From contig PTEX01000150.1 of NCBI GenBank assembly GCA_003342815.1, forward strand, positions 1,193,405-1,257,404: 64,000 nucleotides of DNA. The letters are read 5' to 3'. The first letter of the stretch is position 1, and every line of letters starts with the position of its first letter. The translations under genes and the position numbers were made by a program. The stretch is from Eudromia elegans (taxonomy: Eukaryota > Chordata > Aves > Tinamiformes > Tinamidae). The notes under the pieces were generated by a model, which was given only the letters and a program-made list of their open reading frames with translations, was not told the DNA's origin and did not search any database. This document shows positions 24,107-35,821 of this stretch, in pieces.

Positions 24107-26750
24107 GTAAGGAATGTGAGTGTCAGGAGCACCAACCTGGCGGCAGCTGAGTTATTACGGGAAAATGGAGTACAGGACTCGCGATGAGCCTGCTAAGAGG
24201 CAAAGGGGAGCATCATTAAAAGGTGCACGGCTACGGGTGCTTCGCAGCTAGCAAGAGTGATGCTCCCTGAGGGGAGCGGAGCACCATCCGAAGCACTCGC
24301 TCGCTTGCCCAAGATGGATCAGCCAAGGAGGAGCGTGCTAGAAAAAGGGAGAAGAGAGATTTTGAGGAAAAGCACTGGTATCAGCGTCACAGGGAGCATC
24401 CCCAAGGTAATTTATGACGGTGAAGGAAGGGAGGTATGTACCGTGGCAAGTGTTTGTGTAACAAAAGGAGAGGTCTGCAATACAGGCATGCTGATATGAA
24501 AAATGAGAGGTGAGGAGATTTTTACATTTCCATAGTTGAGGAGATTTGAAGACATGTCTTATATTTTACTTTTAGCACTAACTTCTCTATTAACTCTTTA
24601 CAAGTATTTGATTGCCTCTACAAAAATATCTCTCCTGACTTCTTGTCTGCCTCCCTAGCAAGAGAGCCACTTAGACCTCAGTGGTGTCGAGCTGATGTTT
24701 GACATGCGCGAGCCAAAAGTAGCCCTATGCCTCTTTTCTGTATCTCTGACCCTTGGACTGGTTGAGAGATGAACTGACATCAAATCAGTGTACAGAGTCA
24801 TTGCCAGACCAGGACATTTAGAGCAAGAGTATATAGGCTGGCAAAAGTTACAGATCTCTTCTTCACTCTTCAGATCCTGCTTTTCTTTTGAGGGTGATGT
24901 GCTAACCTGAGGCAGCCTCCTAAATAAGACACAACAGGACTTTGGGGATTCAGCCTTCCAGACTCACTGGAAACAAGCATGGTGATTTTCTCTCTGTGGC
25001 TTGGGAATGCTCAGCCCATCTCCACTGAGCAGAGCAGAGCAACCTTCAGCAACCTCATGCAGCCCTGCAACTCTGAGAAGGGACGTCTAAGCAGCTTCCC
25101 CAGCCCTGCTACTGCCTGTCCTGTTATACAAGAGGAGCAGAGGATGTGTAATCCTCACCCCGAGGCTTTTTATGGCTGGTCAGATGAAAAATGTGCCTTT
25201 CCCATCCTATTCTGTGATGCTCCCATGCCTTTTTTCCTGGAAAACTTAAAACTCCAAAGAAAAATAAAATGCTTGGAGCCCTTCCCCCCTGCATTTGGCA
25301 CTCCATAAGTCTTCTGCATGTGATTTATCCCATTCTGAGACAGGGATTGAATATAGGTTGCCCCTTGCCTGTTACTCTCCCAGATGAGGTGGCCAGCTGG
25401 GGCACCTCGGGTTCTCATGGCTAACGGGAGGTGATGCCCACGTCGGGAGCGCAGAGGCGCAGAGAGGGTCAGGAAAGGGGAGCCACATTCCATGGGTATC
25501 AAGTGAGGGCCACAGCCATGGAATCATCCCGTGGGGAGTGTGGGGCTGCGTTGTGAGTCTCCAGGAGTAAGGTGTGTGATGGGGGGACAGAGGAGATTAC
25601 CATGGGCAAACATAGGTTTATTTTAATAGCAGAGCTTTAGGAAACCAGACGCGAGGCTGCAGAGTGCCTCAGAGTCGGCAGTTGGCATGGCAGAGGCCGC
25701 GCCAAGACAGAGACGGAGCTGGGAAGATGCCGTTTCCAGAGGCTGCAGATCTCTTTTACCAGGGCCACAAGCCAAAAGATACTAAAGACACTGGATGTTA
25801 CCGTGAGAGGGAGAACCACCCAGCTGCAGCGGAGCTGTCTGCAGGGACGGACTGACAGATGGACAGAGAGACTCCCACCAGGGGCTTGAAGGAGCCGGGC
25901 CTGCCTCAGCTGGTCGGAGAAGCAGCTGACTGTAGACCTGTGACATATCCTACATTGAGATCCCTGTACACACCCATTTTTCCATTCCTCTAATCATCTT
26001 TGTCACCTGTCCCCAGGCCCCTGCTATTTTTACCATATCCTTTTCTGGAGCTGAGATGATCACAATGGGGCACAGGCCTTCAGTATATATAATGGCACAA
26101 AAACAATACTGTGAGGTATTCTTCACAGAGCCCGAGACAGCGATTGCTCTTTTCGACCTCCACAGAATAAAACAGCAGAGGTTCTCGGAGAGCTGCCTGG
26201 GCATTTTGTATAGATGGCTGCAGTTAATTCGGGATCCAGCAAGTAGCTCAAATGCTTTATTTGGGTGTGCGTTATCTTGCATTTGTTACCTCCCATTCGG
26301 TGCCCCTCTCCTCTCTTTTTTTGGGGGCAGATATCAGTGAAGGAGCTGGTGTTCTTAAACGGAGGACCAAGACCTGGCCATGGCCTGGCAGCAAGGTGGG
26401 AGAGGCTGGGGTAGATGGGGTTGTCACCATCTTCGGTAAGCTGTGGGGACAAGTTACAGGCAGAGAGCACCAGGGAGAAGTGATGTGGGAAATAGCTGGA
26501 TGACACATGCCGACGCCAGGCAGGGATCCTTGAGTACGGCAGCAACCAACCCGTATCCTACGTGGGATGAAGGCAGCAAGGAGGACTTGATTCTCCTCCT
26601 GCACATGCCTCCCTTTCTACCCTTGGCCCCTTCCTCTCCTCCTGACTCCTTTGTGCAGTCCACGCTTCATCCAACACTCATCTTCCCCCGATGTCAAGAA
26701 AAAGGAAAGTGTGCAATGCCCAGAAAAATCAAGACGCTCGACGTGGCTGC
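24107..26750. other. No gene recognised
   Basis: Mixed-composition sequence with GC-richer patches at 24190-24330 and 25380-25900. Frames up to 140 codons (26123-26545, minus) are open but resemble nothing known and conflict with frames on the opposite strand. Confidence 0.45.
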
Positions 26751-26754
26751 CGAT

Positions 26755-26945
26755 TCCTGCAGTGACTCATCAGCCGCCACGAGAGCTCCCTTTTATTGCT
26801 CATTATAAAACAATATCTCCTAATGGGGAGGGTGCCGTGCTGCATACTGCCACGGAGAGGACATTTGGCCTGGAAATCTGCATGTGATTTATGGGCTGGC
26901 CGGTCCATGTGCGCGGGTAATGATGGTGTTAGCTGCCTGACAAAC
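26755..26945. promoter_or_regulatory. Candidate regulatory element with AP-1/MAF and homeodomain-like sites
   Basis: Within about 190 bases are an AP-1/MAF-like TGACTCATCAG near 26763, a TTTATTGCTCATTATAAAAC stretch, TAATGG, a HOX/CDX-like ATTTATGG near 26888 and GGTAATGATGG near 26917. The DNA is free of recognisable repeats and no frame is convincingly coding. These site matches are short and individually weak. The inference rests on their density and on the texture of the sequence. Confidence 0.25.
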
Positions 26946-27180
26946 TGCGGGGCCTCCCACGTCTGACCTCCCCGCGGCCCCACGGGCCCTGTCACCTCTC
27001 CCGGGGCTCGTCCCCACATGCCGCCCACAGCTGCCCCTCTGGTACCGCCCTTGTTTACTCCCTGCAAAGGCCCTCCCTGCCCTCGCCTCCGGGATCGCGC
27101 GGTCTCCAGTGCAGCCGTGTGCAGCGCATGGTTTCGGGCCACATCTCGCTTTAGATCAAATGCCTTTTTTTTTTTTTCTT
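26946..27180. other. GC-rich patch with modest CpG density, no gene recognised
   Basis: CpGs are moderately frequent from about 26910 to 27150 but fewer than in the island at 35.5 kb. A T run follows at about 27165-27178. No promoter-like box or splice site is compelling. Confidence 0.35.
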
Positions 27181-27529
27181 CTTTTTACACATCTAGAAAT
27201 GTGATCTTTGTACTGGTGGTGAAAAGGGGCGCTTCAAAGCCTGCTGAGGAGATACTGAGCTTTTGCTTCCAGCCCTGAATAATCTGCAGATTTTGGACTT
27301 CAAAGCTGAGACCTTCTTCTATCTATAGCGAAGTTATTCTGGACATCTTCTGAATCATTCTGGATTAAGTTTTATCTTTCTCTCCTTCTGTGCTCTATGC
27401 TGTTCGTCTTACAGAAACCAGGGCTTGAAAAGTAGCGAGATCTAAAAATGGTCTCAATAAATTTTTTAAATGTTCTCAAGCATTGCCAAAATAATTTTGC
27501 TGTAAAATATGCAGCATATATTCTGCTTC

Positions 27530-27634
27530 AGGTGCATGCTTAACTTGCCCTGGATTTTGGTGCAAGTTAAGTGCTTAACTGCTGAATAGTAATAGATTAA
27601 GCACACGTTTAAACACCTCACTGAAGAGGGGCCA
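27530..27634. mobile_element. Remnant of an old palindromic sauropsid repeat
   Basis: CTTAACTTGC (27539-27548) and its exact complement GCAAGTTAAG (27562-27571) form a 10-base inverted repeat around a 13-base spacer. The flanking words GCATGCTTAACTT, AAGTGCTTAACTGCTGAAT and AGGGGCC match, from memory, a palindromic repeat ('AAGCACGTGCTTAAGT ... GGGGCC' type) common in turtles, crocodilians and birds. It is decayed and non-coding. Confidence 0.5.
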
Positions 27635-27759
27635 TACAACATACATGATGTTGGGCTACCAGCATTTTAATTTACCCGCTCAGGACTGAAAGGATGGAAG
27701 TTCACTGGTGGCTTTGGCACTTGTAACAAAAGAAGGCATCTCACATAGAGCAAGCTGCA

Positions 27760-28040
27760 TCCTATCATGCTATCAGATGTCCTCCCGGGCTGGGCTCTTT
27801 CTCGTCTGATTGTTTATCTGGGCCTCCTTATCACAGCATTTAGACAAAACACTTCATTGGGTATCTTTGTATCGTCGTCTGATAGTAAATGACCTCAAAT
27901 TATGGTGCTATATTGTCAAGATTTCTCCTATAAGGATGCTCATTGCTAGAACGCATTAGTAGGAGTCAATCCTTGACATATATTCTAATTGGGAGGTTTT
28001 CATTTTAATTGCTAAACATTTGTAAATGTCAGTGTTCACC
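27760..28040. promoter_or_regulatory. Candidate conserved non-coding element
   Basis: Repeat-free DNA containing GATTGTTTATCTGGGCC near 27808, AAATTATGG near 27896 and ATTTTAATTGCTAAAC near 28002. Frames are closed. The texture suggests regulatory DNA, but nothing in the sequence alone proves it. Confidence 0.2.
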
Positions 28041-29105
28041 CTGCTCCTCTCCCTCAGATCATCTGGTTTTGATTTCCGATGACTTGCAAGCTTTCTTTTA
28101 CTCCTTCTCACTTCCTTCATTTCTCTTTGGTTAGAGATAGAAGTTGTTCCACATCACCCGCCTCCCGCAAAGCAAAGGCAACCCTTGGCTATCCTGAACC
28201 TGCACAATGCAATTACAGTCAGTAATAAAATGTCAGCAAATGACAGTTTAAATAGTTGCTTCTCCATAAAAATAAATGCTGGATCTCCCCAGCAGGCAGG
28301 GCAGGCTGTGGGCCTGTGCATTGGGAGCTCCCGTGTTTGGCAGGGCGATTTACTTCTCTGATATTCCTGCTGTTTCTCCATCATAAAATAAAAACTCTTC
28401 ACTTGTCGAACATCTTTGGTTTGGGGGGTATCATCTCACACATGCACTGCTGATACTCGCTGATGCTCAGCAGCTCCTCCCGCAATGGGTCTGACAGCTC
28501 AGCACATGGGCCCCAACCCAGAGAGATTCCCATAACCCACGGGAGCGTCTCAAAAGCCTGGAGCCTGCACGGTAAAGAGATTTTTTTTTTTTTTAACCTC
28601 AACAGTGCTTCTCCATTCTGCACTTGTGGGCACCACACGTGGGAAGTGAGGGCAGAAAAACTCAGTTTATTCCTATTCTTTCTAATTCAGAGATAGAAGT
28701 TTATTACTAGCTTTCACCTGCTCTAAATACCCTTCTGGTGCCCCATTAGGTGAAGCCTGTTTTGCTCAGGGATCTGAAAGCTATTTTAAGGCATGAGCTT
28801 CTTGACATGCAAATAAAGGTGGAGTTATGCATCTTGTTCTGAAAAATCATTGCCATTCAATTAATCAGTCAGTTATTCATTTTGCACTGTAATTGTATCT
28901 GGTGTGTCACTTACCATGTCAAGGCACATTGTATGAACTGATCCCTTATTTAAGAACTGGTCAACACTATAACTGGATGCAATTATTTTGACAAAGATTC
29001 TCCTGCATGGGATTTGACAACACATGTTTTTTTTCCCCTAAATCCTAAAGTGAAGGGGCAACCTCAGTAATTTAAACAATAATGTTTCAGTAATGTTTCT
29101 CCTCT
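28041..29105. other. No gene recognised; octamer-like site at 28806-28813
   Basis: Contains a 14-base T run at 28581-28594 and the POU octamer ATGCAAAT at 28806-28813, extended as ATGCAAATAAAGG. The 28790-28970 stretch is repeat-free and TAAT-rich. No coding frame or RNA gene is supported. Confidence 0.4.
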
Positions 29106-29109
29106 CGTA

Positions 29110-29225
29110 GTTTATACCTGGGGAACAGATCACAAAGCAGACTGAGCGATTTGCCTATGTTCGTCCAGGAGGACACTTGCCAAACTGCATTAAAATCTGG
29201 AGGTCAGACCAGCTCATTCTCCAGC
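29110..29225. mobile_element. Possible MIR/L2-like ancient repeat fragment
   Basis: The series GGGGAACAGATCACAAAG, CTGAGCGATTTGCCTATG, CAGGAGGACA and AATCTGGAGGTCAGACCAGC follows the order of a common amniote repeat end (GGGAAACTGAGGCACAGAG, TGACTTGCCCAAGG, ACAGC..., GAACCCAGGTCTCC). The match is by eye and degraded. It could be coincidental. Confidence 0.25.
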
Positions 29226-30100
29226 AAAGAGCCCCAATGGGATGCAAAAGGGAGCACAAAACTGATTCAGCGGAAGCCAAAATGTTCCGGGGGCTCAAAA
29301 CTGACATGGGCAGAGTAACATGACAAGCTAGATGGGGAGTAAAGTACAGAGATACCAGAAGAGCAAAAATGGCTAGTGATAATATGAAACCACTGCTTTC
29401 TTTAACCAAATGATGCACCAATTAGTGGTTGGTTAATCTCTAGTATAACATATGTTTTACCACTACAGTGTTCCGCCAGGACAACAGGCATCAATATTTT
29501 GATAAGTGATTGAACTTTCATCAGCAAAGAGGAAAGGGAGAGGGAGATTTTTATTTTCAAAGCAAATGAAGAGATTGGAACACATTATGGCCTAAAAAAT
29601 TAATTTCCTATCTTGTCCAATTATATTAAAGCCTAACCAAATGACTCTTATGTTGGCTGAAGATCTTACGGTATGAATACTCGATTGAAAGCTTTTGCAT
29701 TATAGCAGCTTGATGAATTACCATCCATCTGGTAAACCGTCATAGCTGGCCTCATGTGTGCTATTACCCACCCTCGTATTGTGTGTTGAAGCACATCAGC
29801 GCTGGTGGGTTCGCTGGCCCTGCAGAGGTGCTAATGCTGATGGTTTGGAAGGGTGACAGCACCCTTTGGGCACGGGGTGGGAGCACGCAGCCATCTGCTG
29901 AGCTCCTGAAACGTGTGGCGATGGGGACTGTCAGTTACTGTCAGATCTTCACCTTCCGCAAGCTGGATGCTGTGGAGCGAGGAGGTAACAGGGGCTGCGG
30001 CTGAGAGCCCTTCCAGGAGCCAGTGATACCTCCGGCAGACACGTGCCGTCTGCCCCATGCGTCTGAGGGGGCTAAATGGCATGAAACACACTACTGAGTC
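29226..30100. other. No gene recognised; AT-rich, regulatory-looking patch at 29540-29770
   Basis: From 29540 to 29770 the sequence is repeat-free and rich in AATTAATTTCC, ATGAATTACC and TCGATTGAAAG-type words that suggest homeodomain sites. The remainder shows no recognisable content. Confidence 0.35.
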
Positions 30101-30104
30101 ATTG

Positions 30105-30180
30105 TATTGGCCAATAGGCTGGTTCCTTGGACTATGAGTACTACTCACACTGATTTCAATGACTCTAAAGGTTGGAGAAG
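30105..30180. repeat. Possible fragment of the palindromic sauropsid repeat
   Basis: ATGAGTACTACTCAC (30134-30148) followed by CTGATTTCAATGAC resembles the 'ACTACTCA...TTGACTTCAATGG' arm of the palindromic repeat. Only one arm is recognisable. Confidence 0.3.
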
Positions 30181-30639
30181 GTCCTTAATTTGCAGATTGT
30201 ACCTGACGTTAGGCTATATGGATGATGCTTGATGTAATTGGTTACCTGCATTAATAAGAAGGTCCAGTGCCTTGGTATTCTTGTAGCATGCACGTCCAGA
30301 CTGAATATCAAACATCAGGATACAGCAAGACAAGAAGAGACAGTGGCCCTGAAGACATCGATCCGAGCTACAGCACTCTCCCAGAACTCTGTGTGTTGGG
30401 TTTTCTTTTTTTCTTCTTTTTGCTATAGACACAATCAAATATGTCAAATGACTGCTAAAATGTAAATGTTAGCAGCCAAGGTCACCTTTCATGGGATGCC
30501 GACTAGCGTGCCCCAGGCAGGCCCCATTAGAGCCGGCGTGACAGCATTTCCACCACCTCATCCTCCCCCTACCCTGTGCTCTGTGCTGAGAAATATTCCA
30601 GCGTCTAAAGCCTTTCCTATCTGATGCTAAAGAGTTGTT

Positions 30640-31320
30640 CCCTCTGCCCAGCCAGCCGAGGCTCAAGTTTAATAAAAATCCTCATTAGTTGTCGTCTAAA
30701 TATGCAGGAGGCCCGTGCCAAGTGTTGCAGCTGAGTTTGGGAAAGCCAGAGCAGGTTCTGGGATTAAGAATGGGGCCAGATCAACACCTTGGGTCACAAG
30801 CTCACACCTTGTGGAAATCTGGATCCAAGAACTGAAGGCCATTGATCAGGGCCACCTTTTCTATCCAAGCTCTGGGTACTACCTGGCAGGGCACTCACAA
30901 ACACTTCAGAGAGACCCTTTAATTCAGCGGCTCTCTGCAACAAAGTGGAGATTCTCTGGCTGCCTCATTTTAATTAAGGGATGGAAAGCTTTAATTAATA
31001 CAACATGACAGTGAAAATATAATCAGTAGCGTGGCCCCTGTTGCTTGTTCGCATGTTAATTTCACATTCTGCATGCTTTTTTTTTAACACGTTTGTTTTT
31101 TAATTCTGTGCTGTTATGCTCGAAAGCCTGTAGCCACAGCGAGGAAGCTTTCCCCAGGAGCCCAGGGGGAACTGGGTGTTAATAAGCGCCGGGCTTGGCA
31201 CCTGAGGAAGCACTGGAAGCACTCAGGGATTATAAAGCAAACAAAGTAGCTGGGTTTTCCTGTTAACATGATCATTAGGCACGGAGTGAAAATCGATGAC
31301 ATTTTATATCACCGTCTTTA
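30640..31320. promoter_or_regulatory. Candidate conserved enhancer with paired TTAATTAA sites
   Basis: Two exact copies of the palindromic homeodomain core TTAATTAA lie at 30970-30977 and 30991-30998, with starts 21 bases apart (two helical turns). Nearby are TTTAATAAAAATCCTCATTA around 30670, GTTAATTTCAC near 31056, TAACACG near 31085 and AATCGATGAC near 31292. The region is repeat-free except for a T run at about 31078-31086, and all frames are closed. This is the most regulatory-looking stretch in the window. Function and conservation are inferred, not shown. Confidence 0.35.
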
Positions 31321-32865
31321 GGTTTCAGGGTCAACAACACACCAAGACATGTGGGATGAACCGGACATACAATTCTCAAGGCTAGCTCTTTTTCTTTAAT
31401 GAAATTGCTAGCATGCAAATCTGCAGCAAAAAGGGGCCTCAGATGGCTGTGAGATCTAGAGCACAAGAGAGAAATCCTGAGTCTGAGACTGCGTGGCCGA
31501 CGTCACTCATCCTCCCTTGCAACGTACGCTTGGGGCAACGCAGAGCTCTTCCTGGCTACAGCGCGTTTAAAGGAACAGGAGGGAGCTGAGTTCCACTGTA
31601 GCTGAGCAGGAATGCTGTAAACACCTCATACTTCCATGATGAAGCTTTTTTTCCGTCTGGGATAGCCCACGAGTTGCAAACCCCTTTGACTTTCATTAGG
31701 AGAGATGCTGCTGTCAAAAAATGGAAATGGACCTTGAACACAGCAGCACATTTTCACTGATTCTCCAAAAGAGAGGCTCCTGCTGGTATCTTCCTGCTGA
31801 CAGAGAGGCCTCAGCTGGAGACAAATAAAAATACAGACTTCATGGTCACTGGAACCACTGGAGCTCTCCTGGCAGTCCATGACTGGCAGAGCTCACCTGG
31901 TTGATTCACTCGGTTTACATAACCGAATGCAGATACCTGATCTACACATCTCCCTTTTCCTTAAGGCTGGCAGTATGGGATATACATTTCATCTCACCTA
32001 AAGACTTCAGGCAGTTAAGGAGCACTGAGCGCAGTGAGCATCTCAGGTGGCCTGCTTGTACACTGAATTTGCACAGTGGACTTCTGAAATTAAAAGAGAT
32101 TATTTCCACTTATTGCATGTACATAATAAAACTACTAACCCTGAAGCCAGACTCTTGCCTTAAAGTTTTCAAGGAGTTCCAACAGATGGTATTTAGATTA
32201 ATGGTTTTCAAATGCAGAACTTAAAAACTGAGACATCTTTGCTCTGATTTTGCTGATTCGGTTAGGGCTAGAGCTCCTAAAAACATTTTTTCGATTGAAA
32301 TTAGCTTTGCCCATGTTAAAAGTAAATGCATTAAAATTCAAAAAGGTGAAATTAAAAATAAAAAATGAAAACTTCTGAAACACTCCTACCTGTTTCTCAG
32401 CTGGGTCTGTTTGCAAGTAGCACCTAGAAGGCTCTGAGAGGTCCATGCTGGATTTGCCAGTTATTTCCTTAAATGACATCTGTGTTCCACAGTGAAAAAG
32501 TAATCCAAACAAATCTTACAATGTTCCAGTGGCCTTATAGGTACATGGGTTTTTGTTTTTCCATGTGCCATGTGTCAGCTCATGGACATGGAATGAAGAG
32601 CAGGTTACACTTACTACGAGATCTCAGCTGGAGCTGCAGTTCCTGCCATGTCTGTAGATCCAGATAACTTTTGCCTGAAACACCATATGGAGCTCTCGTC
32701 AACCACGTGACCACAGAAATTTCAGCTGCTTGTGCCGTTGTGGCTCTTGGTGACGGCAATCGTATGATCTTGAAAGCATTGGTGAACTCGGACAACCTCT
32801 GGAAAGTAGCTGAGAGAAGAAATCAGGGCTGATGAACAAACATTAATATTTCCACTGATTGTGTG
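31321..32865. other. No gene recognised
   Basis: Unique-looking DNA with stops in every frame. The longest frames (about 105 codons at 31901-32224 plus and 32198-32512 minus) have no recognisable similarity. Confidence 0.5.
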
Positions 32866-32869
32866 AGAC

Positions 32870-33080
32870 TCCTGTGAAGATTTACATAATTAATCTTCAG
32901 CAACAAAACATTTATAATGCAGTTTAATAATCTGGGTGATAGACAGGTCATGTTAATTACCATCTTGCCTCCTGGTTTTAAAAGCCTTTGTTTCCCAACT
33001 CTCCGCATGGACGTGCTCAGCTTACATCAGCTTGAAGGCAGCACAGCGAGTTTGCCAGTGATTAATGCCCAAAGTGCTTG
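32870..33080. promoter_or_regulatory. Candidate conserved non-coding element
   Basis: Repeat-free, with ACATAATTAATCTT near 32884, TTTAATAATCTGGG near 32922, a MEIS-like TGATAGACAGG near 32938 and TGTTAATTACC near 32951 packed within about 80 bases. No coding frame. The density of homeodomain-like words is the only evidence. Confidence 0.25.
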
Positions 33081-35435
33081 GCACTAACTGAGGATCTGTG
33101 AGACACGGGCCCACGCTCTCGCCCTGCCCCGGGCCTCATGCATGAGCAGGGGCACGTGGCTTGGGGCCAGTTCTGCACTGCTGACCTCTCAGTCACAGGT
33201 TCAGTCACATCTTTCTGCTTTCTCCTACAAATAAACAGCCTATTGTGGGGCTCTGTTCTAAAATATATGTGTAAGACTGTGTGCATGTTTTGTTTATCTT
33301 TCTTTCTTTTTAAAGGCATCTTTCTGAAAGGTTGTTTTTGTTAAACCCTATTGTGCCATGGGTCTGCTGAAGTGGTATTAACTTCTTGCGGGAGGAGGGA
33401 GGGTGGGAATACGCAGCTGGAGGGGAGCTTTTGGTCAGCGTGAAGAGCTTTTTTGACAGCCTGACTGTTATGAAGGCTTTTGTAGCATGTACATGAAAGG
33501 TAAGTGTAGAGGAAGGATTTCAAGGACAACAATAAGGTAGCTTTTACACCTGTTTAGGAAGATGGTGTTTGAAACTCCATGGGGTCCATAGGGGAGAGCA
33601 CAAAAGGTGCCTGTTTGAGATTCAAGGGGATAGTGGAGACCAGAATCGCAGGCCAACAGGAGACAGAAATCATCCTTTCTGCACTGAAAATGAGATGACA
33701 GTGCAGGAACAAGTAGGCTTTTCAAACAAAAGACCAAGGACAGCCGGTGGAGAGATTCACCAAGAGGGCAGAGATGGCGAGACATGCTGGCTATGAACAC
33801 ACCCGCTGCAGCAGTGCTCCAGGGGAGTACGGGCAAAGCAAGACTGCGTTAAGGCAAGAGAGGAGGGTGCTGCGCTGCCGGAGCCCGAGATAATAAAGCC
33901 TGCTTGAGAGTTTTATTTATGTAGCTGGATAAGAAGGCCTGGATTGTACTTTCATTATACAGAGAGGAAAGGTGCGATTTTCAGGGAGGGGATGGATGTG
34001 AGGCGTCAAAGAGAAGCTCACATCCAGGTTACAAATTTGTTGTGGGATAATGATGCTTTGCAGTTGTAGAAGGAAGGAGCTTGCAAGAGAGCCTGGGCTT
34101 TGATAGGAAGCGCTCCATTACAGCCTGGCATGGTACCTCTCTATGAACGGCTACAGATGCTGCAGTTTGGACAGGAAGGGATCAGTCCTGTGCAGAAAGG
34201 AGACTCACCCAAGGAGCACAGGGCCAGCTGGGAAGTGGTGTTTGCAGGGCTGGGAAAAGGCCCCCAGAAATCAAGGTGAAGGGGAGTGTATAATAAAGTA
34301 GAAGGCATAGGGCACTCCAGGGAAGAACCAGTGTAAACTGATGGGTCTTATAAGGCACTGGGGATGAGAATACACCTGCTCTGTAACACACAGTCTGGTA
34401 TAATTCACTACCTAGGTGTGTGTAGTCATGTTTCCAGTCCTGCGGGCTGAAAACCTCTCTCATCTTGAATCACTCACTGCCTCAGTAGACTCGGATATAA
34501 AACCTATTTCTAGCAGGGTCCCCTCCCACAAGTACAGTAAGGGCTTTTCAAGGGAAAACCAGGGTGGCTGGGCGTCTGCAGGGCAAAGCCTGTTTGGCCT
34601 CCGTGCACACGCAGCCCTGCGGGGCGCAGGCCACGGGAACGGCTCTGTGCCCGCTGCTGTGTCGGCATCTCTGCAGCACCAAGGAGTAAGACGAGCGGGA
34701 TTTCATCCTATAGGAACTGGCACCAGGCTGAGTAATGCATAATGCTCTTGGGAAAAGGTTTTACAGCAGAGACTCTGGTGCCTGAAAAGGATGGGAAAAA
34801 AAATCAAATAGGGATCTCGATAAATAGAATTTCAGATCTTGCATAATATCATTCAATGGCAACAGCAGGTGTTTGACAGTACTGTGAACTTCCTCAGAAT
34901 GGGATGCTGCCAACATGGCTGTGATTCAGTGCAGTGATTCAATGACTGCAGGACGGTATCCTGCCAACCAGCCTTCCAGCAGAAAACTGTTCACCCCACT
35001 GCAAACGCTGCCAGGCCATTAGCATTTCAGATTCAGTGTATCTGCATGTCAGGAGAAGGCATGCAGCCCCTGCAGGTAATGGAGGCAGGAAGGCAGAGAG
35101 AGAGGGAGAAGGAGGGATAGAGAAAATTTCCATTTTCTCCCAGGGAATAAAAGACAAAATTATCAGCTGCAGTGTTATCTCTAAGGAGGGGTAAAGGATA
35201 TGTTTTCCTTAAAGCTTAGAGTTTTTTAAAAAATGGCTTCCCTTTAATCTGCAGCTCTGCTTTCCTTCCTACTCTATCCAGAATCCTGGCTAGAGATATC
35301 AGGCAAGAGATTCTCATCAGCTTTCACTTGTGACTGCTAAACTGTGCAGAAATACTACCCACATGGTAAGAGCTGCAACGAAACTCAAGGAGCCCTTGTT
35401 ACCATTCGCTGCACAGACATTTTTTCAGCTGTTAC
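33081..35435. other. No gene recognised
   Basis: Includes a 40-base exon-like unit at 33460-33499 (acceptor TTTTTTGACAG, donor AAAG|GTAAGTG) that is too short and isolated to call. If the minus-strand exon at 35436 is real, its intron begins here at 35435. No recognisable repeat was found. Confidence 0.4.
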
Positions 35436-35785
35436 CTCCAGCTGAGCAAGCACCTTCTGCCCTCCTTGCCTTCCCATCTGCGCGGGCACAGAGCCTCCCA
35501 TCTGCGCCCCGTGCGTGGGAGCCCGCAGCGGCGCACGCTGCCCACGCGCTCGGGTGGGAGCGGCTGCCGGAGGAGGCTCGCGAGCCGAGGACGCCGAGCG
35601 CGGCCCTCGAGCTGGGCGCAGGGCTCCGCGCCCTGGAACCCGCTCCACGCAAACACGCGGGCAGGAGGGAGCGCAGCGCTGCTGAGCTCTCCTCCCGCTC
35701 CCTTCTTCCGCCGCGCAGCCCCAAGAAACTCGAGACTGGCGCTGCGGAGCAAGTCACGGCGCTGCTGCTGTAATCGCTGTTACAG
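35436..35785 (-). other. Candidate first exon inside the CpG island
   Basis: Read on the minus strand, this begins about 30 bases downstream of the TATA-like box at 35814-35821 and ends at a good splice donor, CTGGAG|GTAACA (intron GT at 35435-35434). Three minus-strand frames of about 87-124 codons stay open across it, which is expected in such GC-rich DNA. None gives a protein family I recognise. The frame ending LAQLE reaches the donor without a stop. It may be a 5' untranslated exon, a short coding exon or a long non-coding RNA. The start is inferred from the TATA position only. Confidence 0.35.
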
Positions 35786-35786
35786 C
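35767..35786. other. Perfect 7-base inverted repeat in the CpG island
   Basis: GCTGTAA (35767-35773) and TTACAGC (35780-35786) pair exactly around TCGCTG. The unit overlaps the transcription start predicted from the minus-strand TATA box. It could be a dimeric factor site or a coincidence. Confidence 0.5.
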
Positions 35787-35813
35787 ACAACGTCCTCACC
35801 GTCGCCGTCCACT

Positions 35814-35821
35814 CTTTTAAA
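35814..35821 (-). promoter_or_regulatory. TATA-like box on the minus strand
   Basis: On the minus strand the sequence reads GGGTTTAAAAGAG, a good TATA-box variant (TTTAAAAG) at the upstream edge of the CpG island. It would place transcription initiation near 35785. Most CpG-island promoters lack TATA, so its presence may be fortuitous. Confidence 0.4.

Noticed and set aside
33460..33499. 40-base micro-exon with acceptor and GTAAGTG donor
   Set aside because: Too short, with stop codons in most frames and no neighbouring partner exon. Such matches are expected by chance.
35330..35773. 147-codon plus-strand frame through the CpG island
   Set aside because: GC-rich DNA keeps frames open on both strands. 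The sequence is alanine/arginine/proline-rich and unrecognisable, and the promoter-like signals favour the minus strand.
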